Assembly: GCF_004421005.1 (NCBI RefSeq)
Contig: NZ_CP038026.1
Location: forward strand, 4,836,001 to 4,900,000
Direction of reading: 5' to 3'
From: Pseudoduganella plicata
GTDB taxonomy: Bacteria > Pseudomonadota > Gammaproteobacteria > Burkholderiales > Burkholderiaceae_D
DNA: 64,000 bases
Position numbers and translations under genes: made by a program. Of this stretch, positions 54,326-62,384 are shown one piece after another (positions within the stretch are counted from its first letter, which is position 1; each line of letters starts with the position of its first letter). The notes below the pieces were generated by a model, which had not been told where the DNA came from, searched no databases, and worked only from the letters and a program-made list of their open reading frames with translations.

Positions 54326-54724
54326 CCCGTCTCCAGATGTTTTGATGTGACGATCCCCGGCGATATCGTACCGCCAGTGATTGTTTCGTTGCCAGAAGCC
54401 GACGTGATTATCGCGCAGACTGCCGAGAGCACGGGCAGGGGCCCGGCAGCGGTTGTCGGGTCTCCCCGGCCGGATGTTGACGAGCGCCGGTTGAATCGCC
54501 CGTTCAATCATACTTGACGTTTCCCACGGACATCATTGCAAGGGCTTCCCGTGCGATCGCGACGTCTCCTGCTGAGCAGTTGTGTCTCTTGCCGCACTGA
54601 ACGTTTTCATTCCCGCTCGTATGCTCACTCCATGGCTGAGGTTTGCGCGCTCGTCGCCATTGCTGTGCCCCTAAGAGCCCGACCAATCCGGCCGTTGAGT
54701 GCGAAATCTGTGGAATTACCGAAA
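54326..54724. other. Divergent intergenic region between the AraC and ABC exporter genes
   Basis: There is no convincing gene in these 399 bases. Open frames extend upstream from both neighbours but without ribosome-binding sites or conserved residues. A TTGACG at about 54516 could be a -35 element for the exporter, but no matching -10 is clear. The start of the ABC gene at 54725 has only a weak GGAA upstream. Confidence 0.4.
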
Positions 54725-56577
54725 ATGAGCAAATCTCCTCCCTTCGCCGCCAGCGTCGCCCATGACGATACCCCTGCGCCGCCCAGGAAAAGACGCCGGG
54801 ACAAGCCCCTCTCCCTCGCCGCCTGGAAGCAGTTCGTCAATGTCGCGAAACCCTACTGGCAGGAGGACCAGAAAAAGACCGCCTGGTTCCTGTTGCTGCT
54901 GCTGATCGCGCTGATGCTGGTCGAGACCCAGCTGGCCGTCATGCTCAACGACCAGGCCGGCGAGATGACCTCCGCCCTGGCGGGCGAGGACGGCGACCGC
55001 TTCTGGAACTCGGTGCGCCAGTGCCTGCTCATCCTGGCTGTCGCGGTACCGGTCTATGCGTTCTATTACTATATGCGCGACCTTTTCGCCAACCAATGGC
55101 GCAAATGGCTGACGGGCCGCTTCCTCGACGGATATCTGAAAGAGCGGAAATACTACGAACTGGGCGCAGATGCCGACATCGACAATCCCGACCAGCGCAT
55201 CAGTGAAGACGTCAATACGTTCACCGGCAAGTCCATCCACTTCCTGCTGATTTTCCTGGGCTCGATCATGCAGCTGGTGGCGTTCTCCGCCGTGCTGTGG
55301 TCGATCTCGCACGTGCTGGTTGGCGTGCTGGCCGTGTATGCGCTGCTGGGCACCGTCATCGCCCTGTACATCTTTGGCACGCCGCTGATCCACCTGAACT
55401 TCTGGCAGCTGCGGCGCGAAGCGGATTTCCGCTTCAGCCTGATGCGGCTGCGCGAAAATGCCGAGTCGATTGCGTTTTACCGGGGCGAAGCCCAGGAGCG
55501 CGCCCACATCGACACCAAGCTCGACAAGGTGATCCACAATTTTTCCAGGCTGATCAAGAAGCAGCGTTCGCTCAACTTGTTCCAGCGCACGTTCAGCCAG
55601 CTCACCCTGGTACTGCCGTTCGTCATCCTGGCCGAGGGCGTGCTGTCGGGCGAGCTGGAAGTGGGGCGCGCCGTGCAGGCCGCCGGGGCATTTACCGCCG
55701 TGCTGACGGCGGTGGGCATCATTGTCGACAATTTCGAAGCCTGAGCCGCTTCGTGGCGGGGATCGGCCGCCTGCAGGCGTTGGCCAACCTGATGCTGCCG
55801 GAGGCCGCGTCGAAGAACGTCAGCGAAGCCAAGCACCCGCGCATCGAAAAGCGCCCGGGAAAGCACCTTGCGTTGGAAGCTGTCACCTTGCACCCGCCGC
55901 AATCCGAGCGGGTGCTCATCAAGGAACTGACACTGACAGTCAAGCCCGGCGACGCACTGCTCATCACCGGCGACAGCGGCTGCGGCAAGAGCTCGCTCTT
56001 GCGTGCGATCGCAGGCTTGTGGCACAAGGGCAGCGGCGTGATCCATCATCCGCCCCTGGAAGATTTCTTCTTCCTGCCGCAACAGCCTTATCTGCAGTCG
56101 GGCACGCTGCGCAGCCAGCTCATCTACCCGAGCGCGCAGTCGAGCCTGGGCGATGAAGCACTGCTGGAAATCCTGGACCAGGTGCACCTGCCGCACCTGG
56201 CCGAGCGTGTGGGCGGCCTGGACGCCGTGCAGGACTGGGAAAAGCTGCTGTCGGTCGGCGAGCAGCAGCGCCTGGCGTTCGGCCGCGTGCTGGTGCACGA
56301 ACCGGCCATCGTCATCCTGGACGAGGCAACGAGCGCCCTCGACAGCGGCAACGAAGCCTCGCTTTACGCGCGTCTGCGCGAGAACGGCACGACACTGATC
56401 AGCATCGCACACCGCCCCGCAGTGCTGCGTCACCACACTCACGTGCTGCACCTGAGAGGCGAGGGCGCGTGGGAGATTCATGATGCGAGCGTGTATCGGT
56501 TCGATGAGCCGGATGCCCAGGCGACGGGCGGCACGGCGCCGGCGAAGACACCGCTGAAGGTGGCGGCGGCTGGGTAG
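54725..56577 (+). pseudogene. ABC transporter permease/ATP-binding fusion (YddA/SbmA-like), frameshifted
   Basis: With one base restored this is a roughly 617-residue half-transporter of the ABCD/YddA type. The membrane half (about 50-330) has DQAGEMTSALAGEDGDRFW and NPDQRISEDVNTFTGKS, typical of the SbmA/BacA-like fold. The ATPase half has the Walker A GDSGCGKSSLLRAIAGLW, signature LSVGEQQRLAFGRVL and Walker B AIVILDEATSALD. The frame ends at TGA 55742-55744; one C missing from the CC at 55740-55741 restores DNFEALSRFVAGIGRL. Members carry peptides, vitamin B12 or fatty acyl groups. It follows the AraC gene divergently. Confidence 0.88.
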
Positions 56578-56753
56578 ACGGCCGGGCAGCTGAGGCTGGC
56601 CTTAAGCTGTCGATACCGAGATGCGTCCGAATGCGTGCGGACGGGCGCATGCCGATACGTTTTGCCCAGGGAACAGGAGCTCAATGATTGCGCCATGTCG
56701 CACTTCCGGGACGCGCCCGCCGCTGACATAACCGATTGATTTGATGAGAGACG

Positions 56754-56830
56754 TGGTCGGGGTGAGAGGATTCGAACCTCCGGCCTCTACGTCCCGAACG
56801 TAGCGCTCTACCGGGCTAAGCTACACCCCG
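56754..56830 (-). tRNA. tRNA-Pro(CGG)
   Basis: A 77-nt cloverleaf read from 56830 to 56754. The acceptor stem CGGGGTG pairs with CACCCCG, the T-loop GGTTCGAATCC is intact, the anticodon loop is TTCGGGA giving anticodon CGG (Pro CCG codon), and CCA is encoded at the 3' end. The first pair is C1-G72, as expected for proline tRNA. Confidence 0.96.
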
Positions 56831-56844
56831 ACGGGTAGAGGCAT

Positions 56845-56874
56845 TATTAAACCAGAACTTTTTGGCTTTTTCAA
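56845..56874 (-). promoter_or_regulatory. Probable sigma-70 promoter of tRNA-Pro
   Basis: On the minus strand TTGAAA (56874-56869) and TTAATA (56850-56845) are separated by 18 bases, about 15 bases ahead of the tRNA 5' end. The AT-rich stretch stands out in this genome. Boxes are imperfect but placement fits a tRNA promoter. Confidence 0.5.
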
Positions 56875-56944
56875 CCAGTCGGGTTATCTGGACAGTAAGG
56901 CCGCGCGAGTTGCTGGCGAGGGCCGCTTCCACTATTATCGAAGA

Positions 56945-57268
56945 ATGGAAACCATCGACGCCATCACCTCTCTCGCTGCGCTTGCGCAGGAATCGCGCCT
57001 TGCCGTATTCCGGCTGCTGGTGCAGGCGGGGCCGGATGGCATGGCGGCCAGCCGGATCGCCGAGGCGCTGGATATTGCGCCGTCGTCGTTGTCGTTCCAC
57101 CTGAAAGAACTCAGTCACGCGCGGCTCGTCACGGCCGTGCGCGATGGCCGGTCCATCATCTACAGCGCCAACTATGCCGCGATGAACGGCCTGATCGGCT
57201 TCCTTACCGAAAACTGCTGCAATGGCGCGTCGTGTACGCCCACCTGCGGCTCAACCTCGAATCCATGA
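56945..57268 (+). CDS. arsR: ArsR family metalloregulator
   Basis: A 107-residue winged-helix repressor with the helix-turn-helix at about 37-60 (MAASRIAEALDIAPSSLSFHLKEL). It ends in a cysteine-rich tail (ENCCNGASCTPTCGS). The typical E. coli ArsR metal site (CVC in the recognition helix) is absent, and the C-terminal cysteines may bind arsenite instead, as in other ArsR subtypes. It overlaps the arsC start (ATGA), so both are expressed together. Confidence 0.88.
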   Translation: METIDAITSLAALAQESRLAVFRLLVQAGPDGMAASRIAEALDIAPSSLSFHLKELSHARLVTAVRDGRSIIYSANYAAMNGLIGFLTENCCNGASCTPTCGSTSNP

Positions 57269-57612
57269 CCATTACCATCTACCATAACAACGCATGCAGC
57301 AATTCGCGCGGCGCGCTGGCACTGATCCGCGAGGCCGGCGTCGAGCCTGTCGTCATCGACTACCTGAAGGAGCCGCCCACGCGGGCGCGGCTGGCGGAAC
57401 TGATTGCGCAGGCCGGCCTGACCGTGCGCGGCGCGATGCGCGACAAGGGCGACCTGTACGCCGAACTGGGGCTGGCCGATCCCGCGCTGTCCGACGATGC
57501 GCTGCTCGATGCGATGGTGGCGCATCCCGCGCTGATCAACCGGCCATTTGTCGTGACGGAAAAGGGTGTGCGCTTGTGCCGGCCGCCGGCTTTGGTGGAC
57601 GAGATTTTGTAA
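57265..57612 (+). CDS. arsC: Arsenate reductase (glutaredoxin-dependent)
   Basis: A 115-residue ArsC-family protein reducing arsenate to arsenite with glutathione and glutaredoxin. The catalytic Cys is in NNACSNSRGAL and the conserved Arg residues occur in LINRPFVVTEKGVRLCRPP. The ATG at 57265 overlaps the arsR stop; a start 33 bases upstream inside arsR is not supported. No arsenite efflux gene is in the window. Confidence 0.93.
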   Translation: MTITIYHNNACSNSRGALALIREAGVEPVVIDYLKEPPTRARLAELIAQAGLTVRGAMRDKGDLYAELGLADPALSDDALLDAMVAHPALINRPFVVTEKGVRLCRPPALVDEIL

Positions 57613-57621
57613 ACTGAAAAA

Positions 57622-57639
57622 GGCCGCTCGATGGCGGCC
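57622..57639 (+). terminator. Terminator-like hairpin after arsC
   Basis: GGCCGC (57622-57627) and GCGGCC (57634-57639) form a 6-bp stem with a TCGATG loop. An A-run precedes it and a short CCTT follows. It lies just past the arsC stop. Confidence 0.5.
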
Positions 57640-57659
57640 CTTGCTGCCGGTTATACGTC

Positions 57660-57735
57660 GGGAACTGGCACCGCACGGGCCCTTCGGCCCGAGCGGTGCC
57701 TGTCCCCAAACCCGCGGCGCGCGGAGCCAGTTCCC
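57660..57735. repeat. Nested inverted repeat (cruciform-forming) between arsC and a TonB receptor
   Basis: The outer arms GGGAACTGGC (57660-57669) and GCCAGTTCCC (57726-57735) are perfect inverted copies. Nested inside are GGCACCGC / GCGGTGCC around CGGGCCCTTCGGCCCG. It ends just before the stop codon of the convergent receptor gene. A REP-like palindromic element or bidirectional terminator are both possible. Confidence 0.6.
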
Positions 57736-57741
57736 GGCCCC

Positions 57742-60702
57742 TTAGAACTTGTAGCGCAACCCCAGCAGGAACTCGCGGCCCGTGACGTGGTTGACGACGA
57801 CGCTGTTGCGCTGGCGGCTGGTGAACTGGTCGTTCTCCTCGTCCGTCAGGTTGACGCCTTCCAGCGTCAGCTCCAGCTTGTCGTTGACCTTGTACGACAG
57901 CGACAGGTCGACGTTCATCGACTTGTTGCGGCCCTCGACGTCGTTGTTGTTCTGCCCCGGCACGCGGGTCAGGTAGGCGTCGCGCTGCGAAGTCGACAGG
58001 CGCGCGCTGAAGCGACCGTCGTCATAGTAGAACGTGGCGTTCCAGGATTTCGGCGAGAGGTTCAGCAGGTCGTCCGTGATCGTGGTATTGGCGGTCGGGG
58101 AGATGATGTACTCCATCGTCGACTTCACGTACGTGTAGTTCAGCAGGGTGCCGAAGTTCTTGCCGATCCCCGGCAGGAACGTGAACGGCTGCTGGTAGTT
58201 GATCTCGAAGCCGCGCAGCTTGCCGCCGTCCGTGTTGACCGGCGCCGTCACCGAGAACACCTCGTCGCCCGTGAAGTTCGTCGGCAGCAGCGACTGCGGC
58301 AGGCCGGTGTCGCGGAAGCGCACGTCGGTGCGCAGGCTCTGGATATACGTGTCGATGTTCTTCTGGAACAGGCCCAGGCCCAGGAAGGCGTTCCTGGCGA
58401 AGTACCATTCGAAGCTGGAGTCGAACGTCTTGGCGCGGAAGGGTTTGAGGTTCGGATTGCCGCTCGTGATGGCCAGCGAGCCGGTGGTCGCAATTGTGCC
58501 GCCCGGCGACAGGTCGTTCAGCTGCGGGCGCGTCATTACCTTTGCCGCGCCGAAGCGCACGACGAAGTCCGGCCGCAACGTCGCGGCGACGTTGAACGCC
58601 GGCAGCGTGTCCGAGTAGCGGTGGTCGACGGTGACGGCGGTGCCGTTGTTGGCCGCCACATAGCCCGTGGACGACAGGTCGGTGCGCACGTAACGCACGC
58701 CCACGTTGCCGCGGATCGGGATGCCCCCCAGCTCCGTATTGAAGTCGCCCATCAGGTAGACGCCCTTGTCCTCTTCCGTCACGGAGCGGTTGTTGCCGCG
58801 CGCGTTCGGGTTCTCGATCGACGACAGGGTGAAGTCGCCCGGCCCGCCGGCGGGGCCGCTCTTGATGCAGTTGCAGTAGATGTCGTACGCCTGCGCGATC
58901 GCCGCCAGGTTCGGCATCGCCCAGCTGGTCGGCGTCCCGGCCGGCAGGTTCATGCCGCCGCCGAAGCCCGTCAACGTGGACGTCAGGCTGGCGACCGACG
59001 TGCCGGCCGGCGGCGCGAAGATGGTGTCGCCCTGGTTCACGCGGCGGAATTCATACGAATCGAATTTGTACTTCTTCGCGCTGGCGCCCATCTTCAGGCT
59101 GAGGCGGTCCGGCAGCGCATCCCAGGCGACGTTGACGTCCGCTACATCCGTCGTGTTGGTCGTGCCTTGCGGGCGGATGCGGATCTCGCTTGGCGTGGTG
59201 TTCGGCACGGACGACGGCTGCGTGCCGCTGGCCACCTGCGGCACGCCGACGATGGTCAACGGCCCGCCCGCCTGCGCCGGATCGAACGGATAGCCGATCA
59301 CCGGCAGCCGGTCGTTGTTGCGGAAGTCCATCGTGTAGCCGTTGACGTTGAGCGCGTCGAGCGTCGTTGTCGTCTGCACCGGGTTGCGGAACTTCGACTT
59401 GGCGCGGCCCACCTTCGCATTCAGGCGCCAGCCTTCGGCCAGGTCCTGCTCCCACGTCAGCGTCGGCTGCGTGAACGTTGTCGTCAGCTCGTCGTAGCGC
59501 GATTCGGCGCGGATGTCGACGCCGTTGAACACGCCGTACTGCAGCGCGCCGTTGGCCGCGTACTGCGCCTCGACGACGCTCGTCTGCGGCTTGCCGCCCT
59601 GGCTGGCCGAGCGCGAGAACGAGATCGCTTCCAGGTAGTCTTCCGCGCGCGACGCTTCCAGTTTCGAATACAGCATGTCGAAGGTCAGCAGGGAGCCGCG
59701 CATCGGGCGCCACTGGACGGAGCCCGTCAGGCCGAGGCGGTCCTGGTCGTGCGTCAGGCGGCCGTAACGCGGAATGCGCGGCGTGTAGTTGCCGGCGGCG
59801 CTCGCGGCGTTGTAGGCGTCCACGGCGCCTTGCGAGAACGGCAGGCGGGCGACGCCCTGGGCTGCGGGGCCGCACGTGGTGGCGGTCGAGTTGGCGGGGT
59901 TGTTCGCCACGCCCATCGGCGCGCACCAGCCGCCGGCGGACGGGCCGTTATCCCAGCGCACGGTGGAGAAGCCTTCTTCCAGCACGCGGCGTTTGGAGTA
60001 CGCGCCGGACAGCAGCACGCCCACCTTGCGGTCCATGAAGGTGTTCGACAGCAGGAAGGCGACGCGCGGGTCGGTCTTCTCCGACAGGTCGTTGTACTTG
60101 CCCTTGGCCGTGATGGTGGCGTTGAAGCCCTTCAGGTCGAACGGGCGCATCGTGGTCAGATCGACGGTGGCACCCAGCGAGCCTTCGTCGACGTCGGCCG
60201 ACGAGCTTTTACGCACGGTCAGGGAGCTGAACAGTTCGGAGGCGAACACGTTGAAGTCGAAGCCGCGCGAGCGGTTGGCGCCGCCGGAGGAGTCGGTGCC
60301 GCCCGTTGTCGCCAGGCCCTCGATGCCGTTGATGCGCACGCGCGTAAAGTCCTGGCCCAGGCCGCGCACGGTGATGTTGCGGCCTTCGCCGGCGTCGCGG
60401 TTGATGGTGACGCCCGGGACGCGCTGCAGCGACTCGGCCAGGTTCGTGTCCGGGAACTTGCCCATGTCCTCGGCCTTGATGACATCGACGATGCCGTTGT
60501 CCTCGCGCTTCTTGTTCAGCGCCGATTCCAGCGACGCGCGCAGGCCAGTGACGACAACCCTGGTCGGCTCGTCGGCTGGCGCGGCTGCGGTTTGTGCCGA
60601 CGCTGCGCCGGCGGCAATCAGTGTGGCGGAGGTAAAGGCAAGCTGGGCGGCAGCGTGCGCGCTGCGGCGCTTGTGCGCACGGCGGGAAGTGGTGGGGTGC
60701 AT
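57742..60702 (-). CDS. TonB-dependent receptor (large, oligosaccharide-type)
   Basis: A 986-residue receptor with a twin-Arg-rich leader (MHPTTSRRAHKRR) and hydrophobic signal, the plug domain (RVVVTGLRASLESALNKKRE, AEDMGKFPDTNLAESLQRVPG) and a barrel ending in GLRYKF, the usual C-terminal Phe. The NKKRE...DMGKFPDTN plug is typical of receptors importing plant oligosaccharides in Xanthomonas, Caulobacter and Massilia. The ATG at 60702 has GGAGATACG upstream. Next to the DUF4861 and GH105 genes, it likely imports pectin fragments. Confidence 0.93.
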   Translation of the reverse strand: MHPTTSRRAHKRRSAHAAAQLAFTSATLIAAGAASAQTAAAPADEPTRVVVTGLRASLESALNKKREDNGIVDVIKAEDMGKFPDTNLAESLQRVPGVTINRDAGEGRNITVRGLGQDFTRVRINGIEGLATTGGTDSSGGANRSRGFDFNVFASELFSSLTVRKSSSADVDEGSLGATVDLTTMRPFDLKGFNATITAKGKYNDLSEKTDPRVAFLLSNTFMDRKVGVLLSGAYSKRRVLEEGFSTVRWDNGPSAGGWCAPMGVANNPANSTATTCGPAAQGVARLPFSQGAVDAYNAASAAGNYTPRIPRYGRLTHDQDRLGLTGSVQWRPMRGSLLTFDMLYSKLEASRAEDYLEAISFSRSASQGGKPQTSVVEAQYAANGALQYGVFNGVDIRAESRYDELTTTFTQPTLTWEQDLAEGWRLNAKVGRAKSKFRNPVQTTTTLDALNVNGYTMDFRNNDRLPVIGYPFDPAQAGGPLTIVGVPQVASGTQPSSVPNTTPSEIRIRPQGTTNTTDVADVNVAWDALPDRLSLKMGASAKKYKFDSYEFRRVNQGDTIFAPPAGTSVASLTSTLTGFGGGMNLPAGTPTSWAMPNLAAIAQAYDIYCNCIKSGPAGGPGDFTLSSIENPNARGNNRSVTEEDKGVYLMGDFNTELGGIPIRGNVGVRYVRTDLSSTGYVAANNGTAVTVDHRYSDTLPAFNVAATLRPDFVVRFGAAKVMTRPQLNDLSPGGTIATTGSLAITSGNPNLKPFRAKTFDSSFEWYFARNAFLGLGLFQKNIDTYIQSLRTDVRFRDTGLPQSLLPTNFTGDEVFSVTAPVNTDGGKLRGFEINYQQPFTFLPGIGKNFGTLLNYTYVKSTMEYIISPTANTTITDDLLNLSPKSWNATFYYDDGRFSARLSTSQRDAYLTRVPGQNNNDVEGRNKSMNVDLSLSYKVNDKLELTLEGVNLTDEENDQFTSRQRNSVVVNHVTGREFLLGLRYKF

Positions 60703-60742
60703 CGTATCTCCAATAATTTTTATTGCTCGCAAAATCTGTGTC

Positions 60743-60851
60743 TGCGGACCACCGGATGAACTGGTCAGGCCGGTTGATGCATTTTATGGCAGATTTTTAA
60801 TTATTGGTCAGTCCGCAATCAAGAAATTTTGCTAAGTGGTCTGGCCGCAGA
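60743..60851. promoter_or_regulatory. Cluster of TGGTC(N)GGCC-like operator sites upstream of the TonB receptor
   Basis: Three related near-palindromes lie at 60759-60775 (AACTGGTCAGGCCGGTT), 60803-60819 (ATTGGTCAGTCCGCAAT) and 60835-60851 (AGTGGTCTGGCCGCAGA); a fourth, weaker copy is inverted at 60743-60756. Two further copies precede the GH105 gene. The form resembles GntR/FadR-type operators. The regulator is not in the window. Confidence 0.55.
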
Positions 60852-60895
60852 GTGGCAGGCCGGAGATGGGTGTTGTTGCAACACCACGCATGTGA

Positions 60896-60944
60896 AAACC
60901 GGAGCCTGTCACCGGTTTTCAAAAACGGTGACAGGCTCCGGTTT
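60896..60944. repeat. Perfect 19-bp inverted repeat
   Basis: The arm at 60896-60914 has its exact inverse at 60926-60944 with an 11-nt loop (GTTTTCAAAAA). It lies between the receptor promoter and the DUF4861 stop. It may be a REP-like element or a terminator for the DUF4861 gene. Confidence 0.7.
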
Positions 60945-61043
60945 ACGGAGTTGCTTCAGATCAGGGATATGTCCCTGATTCCGGCAGGAAGCGCAAATGC
61001 CAGCGAGCCGCAGGCGTCATTTTCAGACCCGAGTCCAGGAACT

Positions 61044-61070
61044 GGGGTCAGGCCCGCTGGGTCTGACCCC
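61044..61070. repeat. GGGGTCAG...CTGACCCC palindrome
   Basis: The arms GGGGTCAG (61044-61051) and CTGACCCC (61063-61070) enclose an inner CCC/GGG pairing. It resembles the GGGGTCTGTCCCC-type repeats elsewhere in the window and lies 87 bases before the DUF4861 stop codon. Confidence 0.55.
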
Positions 61071-61156
61071 GGCTCCCCGCCGGTGGGTTGGCGTTATGTC
61101 AGCGGCCCGCTGCCGTTATTCCTTAACCTGGCGGAATTCAGGTCGGTCCCGGGTTC

Positions 61157-62374
61157 TTATGGCTGCGCCTGCAGGCTGACCTTGATCGGGCTGCGCGCCC
61201 GCCTGGCGGCATCGGCCACGTAGGCCTTCCACTGGGCGGCGCTGGTGATTTCGCCGCTGCGGTTCCACGCACCGCCCGCGTAGTAGCGCAGTGCCTGGCC
61301 CGGCTTGACCGGTGCCAGCACCAGGTGGTTCAGCGCATCCTGCGTGAATTCCGTCGCGCCCGGCAGGATGATGGCGGTGCCGAATTCGCCCTTGGTCTTC
61401 TGCTTGATCCACTGCAGCAGCGTGCCGTCCGCGGCGTCGCGGAACACCTCGATGTCCGGCTGCTCGCCTTTGTCGCTCGGCGTCTTGTTCAGGCCCACGG
61501 CGACCGTCAGCGACGCCTTGTCCTTGAACTCGAACGTGCTGTCGATCCGGTCGAGGTAGTGGCCCGCGTCCACCGTGAAGCGCTTGACTTCCGTGACGGG
61601 CGTGCCGGCCGCGTCCCATGCGTCGTAACGCAGTTCGAAGATGGTGCGCACCGGGCCGTTCGCCAGGATCTTCCAGCCCGCGTAATTAACGCTTGTGTAA
61701 AGGGTCTTGCCATCCCAGATGCCGGTGCCGCCGGCGCCGCGCGACTTGCCCACGTTGTACATGTCCATGCCTTCACCTTCGTCGTGGTGATAGTGGTCAT
61801 GGCCCTTGTTGTACCAGCGGTCGACGATCGGATACGGCACGCGCTTGAACCACAGATCCAGGCCGCTGGTCTGCAGCACTTCCTTGCCGCTGCCCGGTGG
61901 CGCCGGCGCCATCAGCGCGGGGCCGTAGGTGCGGTGCGCCAGCTTGTCGTTCTCCCACGCGAAGTCGTCCAGGCGCTCCTGCACATAGCGGGCATACGCC
62001 TGCACGGGGAAGGCCTGTGTCACGCTGTCCGTCGTCTCGACGGTGTAGGTGACGCTTTTCTCGCCGGCCTTGAAGCTGTGCTGGAAAATCAGCTCGCCGT
62101 ACGCGGCGCCCACGTTCTGCGGATCCTTTGCCAGCGGCGCGACGTTGGTGACCTGGTACGGCACCGGCTTGCCGTTCGCATCCTTGACGGCCAGGCGCTG
62201 GATCAGCGCGCCGGGAAGGGCTTTATTCACTTCCGACCACGGGATCGTCACCGTCTCGGAGGCGCGCGCCGTCGGCAGTTCGTTCGACAGCGTCACGCGC
62301 AGGCTGGCCGCGTGGGCCGCCGGCAGCAGCAAAGAGGAGAGGAGTGCGGCAGCGCAGGAGCGGTTCAATGTCAT
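61157..62374 (-). CDS. DUF4861 family protein of the pectin-type locus
   Basis: A 405-residue exported protein (signal peptide about 1-22, ending PAAHA). It has a beta-rich fold with conserved GLDLWFKRVPYPIVDRWYNKG and DHYHHDEGEGMDMYNVGKSRGAGG, an acidic and His-rich zone that could bind metal or sugar acid. DUF4861 proteins are found with pectate and rhamnogalacturonan degradation genes; their reaction is not settled. It lies 10 bases after the GH105 gene stop on the same strand, so the two form an operon. Confidence 0.88.
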   Translation of the reverse strand: MTLNRSCAAALLSSLLLPAAHAASLRVTLSNELPTARASETVTIPWSEVNKALPGALIQRLAVKDANGKPVPYQVTNVAPLAKDPQNVGAAYGELIFQHSFKAGEKSVTYTVETTDSVTQAFPVQAYARYVQERLDDFAWENDKLAHRTYGPALMAPAPPGSGKEVLQTSGLDLWFKRVPYPIVDRWYNKGHDHYHHDEGEGMDMYNVGKSRGAGGTGIWDGKTLYTSVNYAGWKILANGPVRTIFELRYDAWDAAGTPVTEVKRFTVDAGHYLDRIDSTFEFKDKASLTVAVGLNKTPSDKGEQPDIEVFRDAADGTLLQWIKQKTKGEFGTAIILPGATEFTQDALNHLVLAPVKPGQALRYYAGGAWNRSGEITSAAQWKAYVADAARRARSPIKVSLQAQP

Positions 62375-62384
62375 CTCGTACCTT

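Larger units (their letters stand above)
60703..61156. other. Promoter and repeat region between the receptor and DUF4861 genes
   Basis: There is no convincing gene in these 454 bases. From left to right it holds the receptor leader and promoter with several TGGTC-type operator copies (60743-60851), a perfect 19-bp hairpin (60896-60944) and a second palindrome at 61044-61070 just before the DUF4861 stop. Confidence 0.6.

Noticed and set aside
57631..60759. Very long plus-strand open frame (1042 codons) opposite the TonB receptor
   Set aside because: It is a low-complexity Arg/Ala/Val translation of the antisense strand, typical of GC-rich codon bias; the minus-strand frame has clear receptor motifs.
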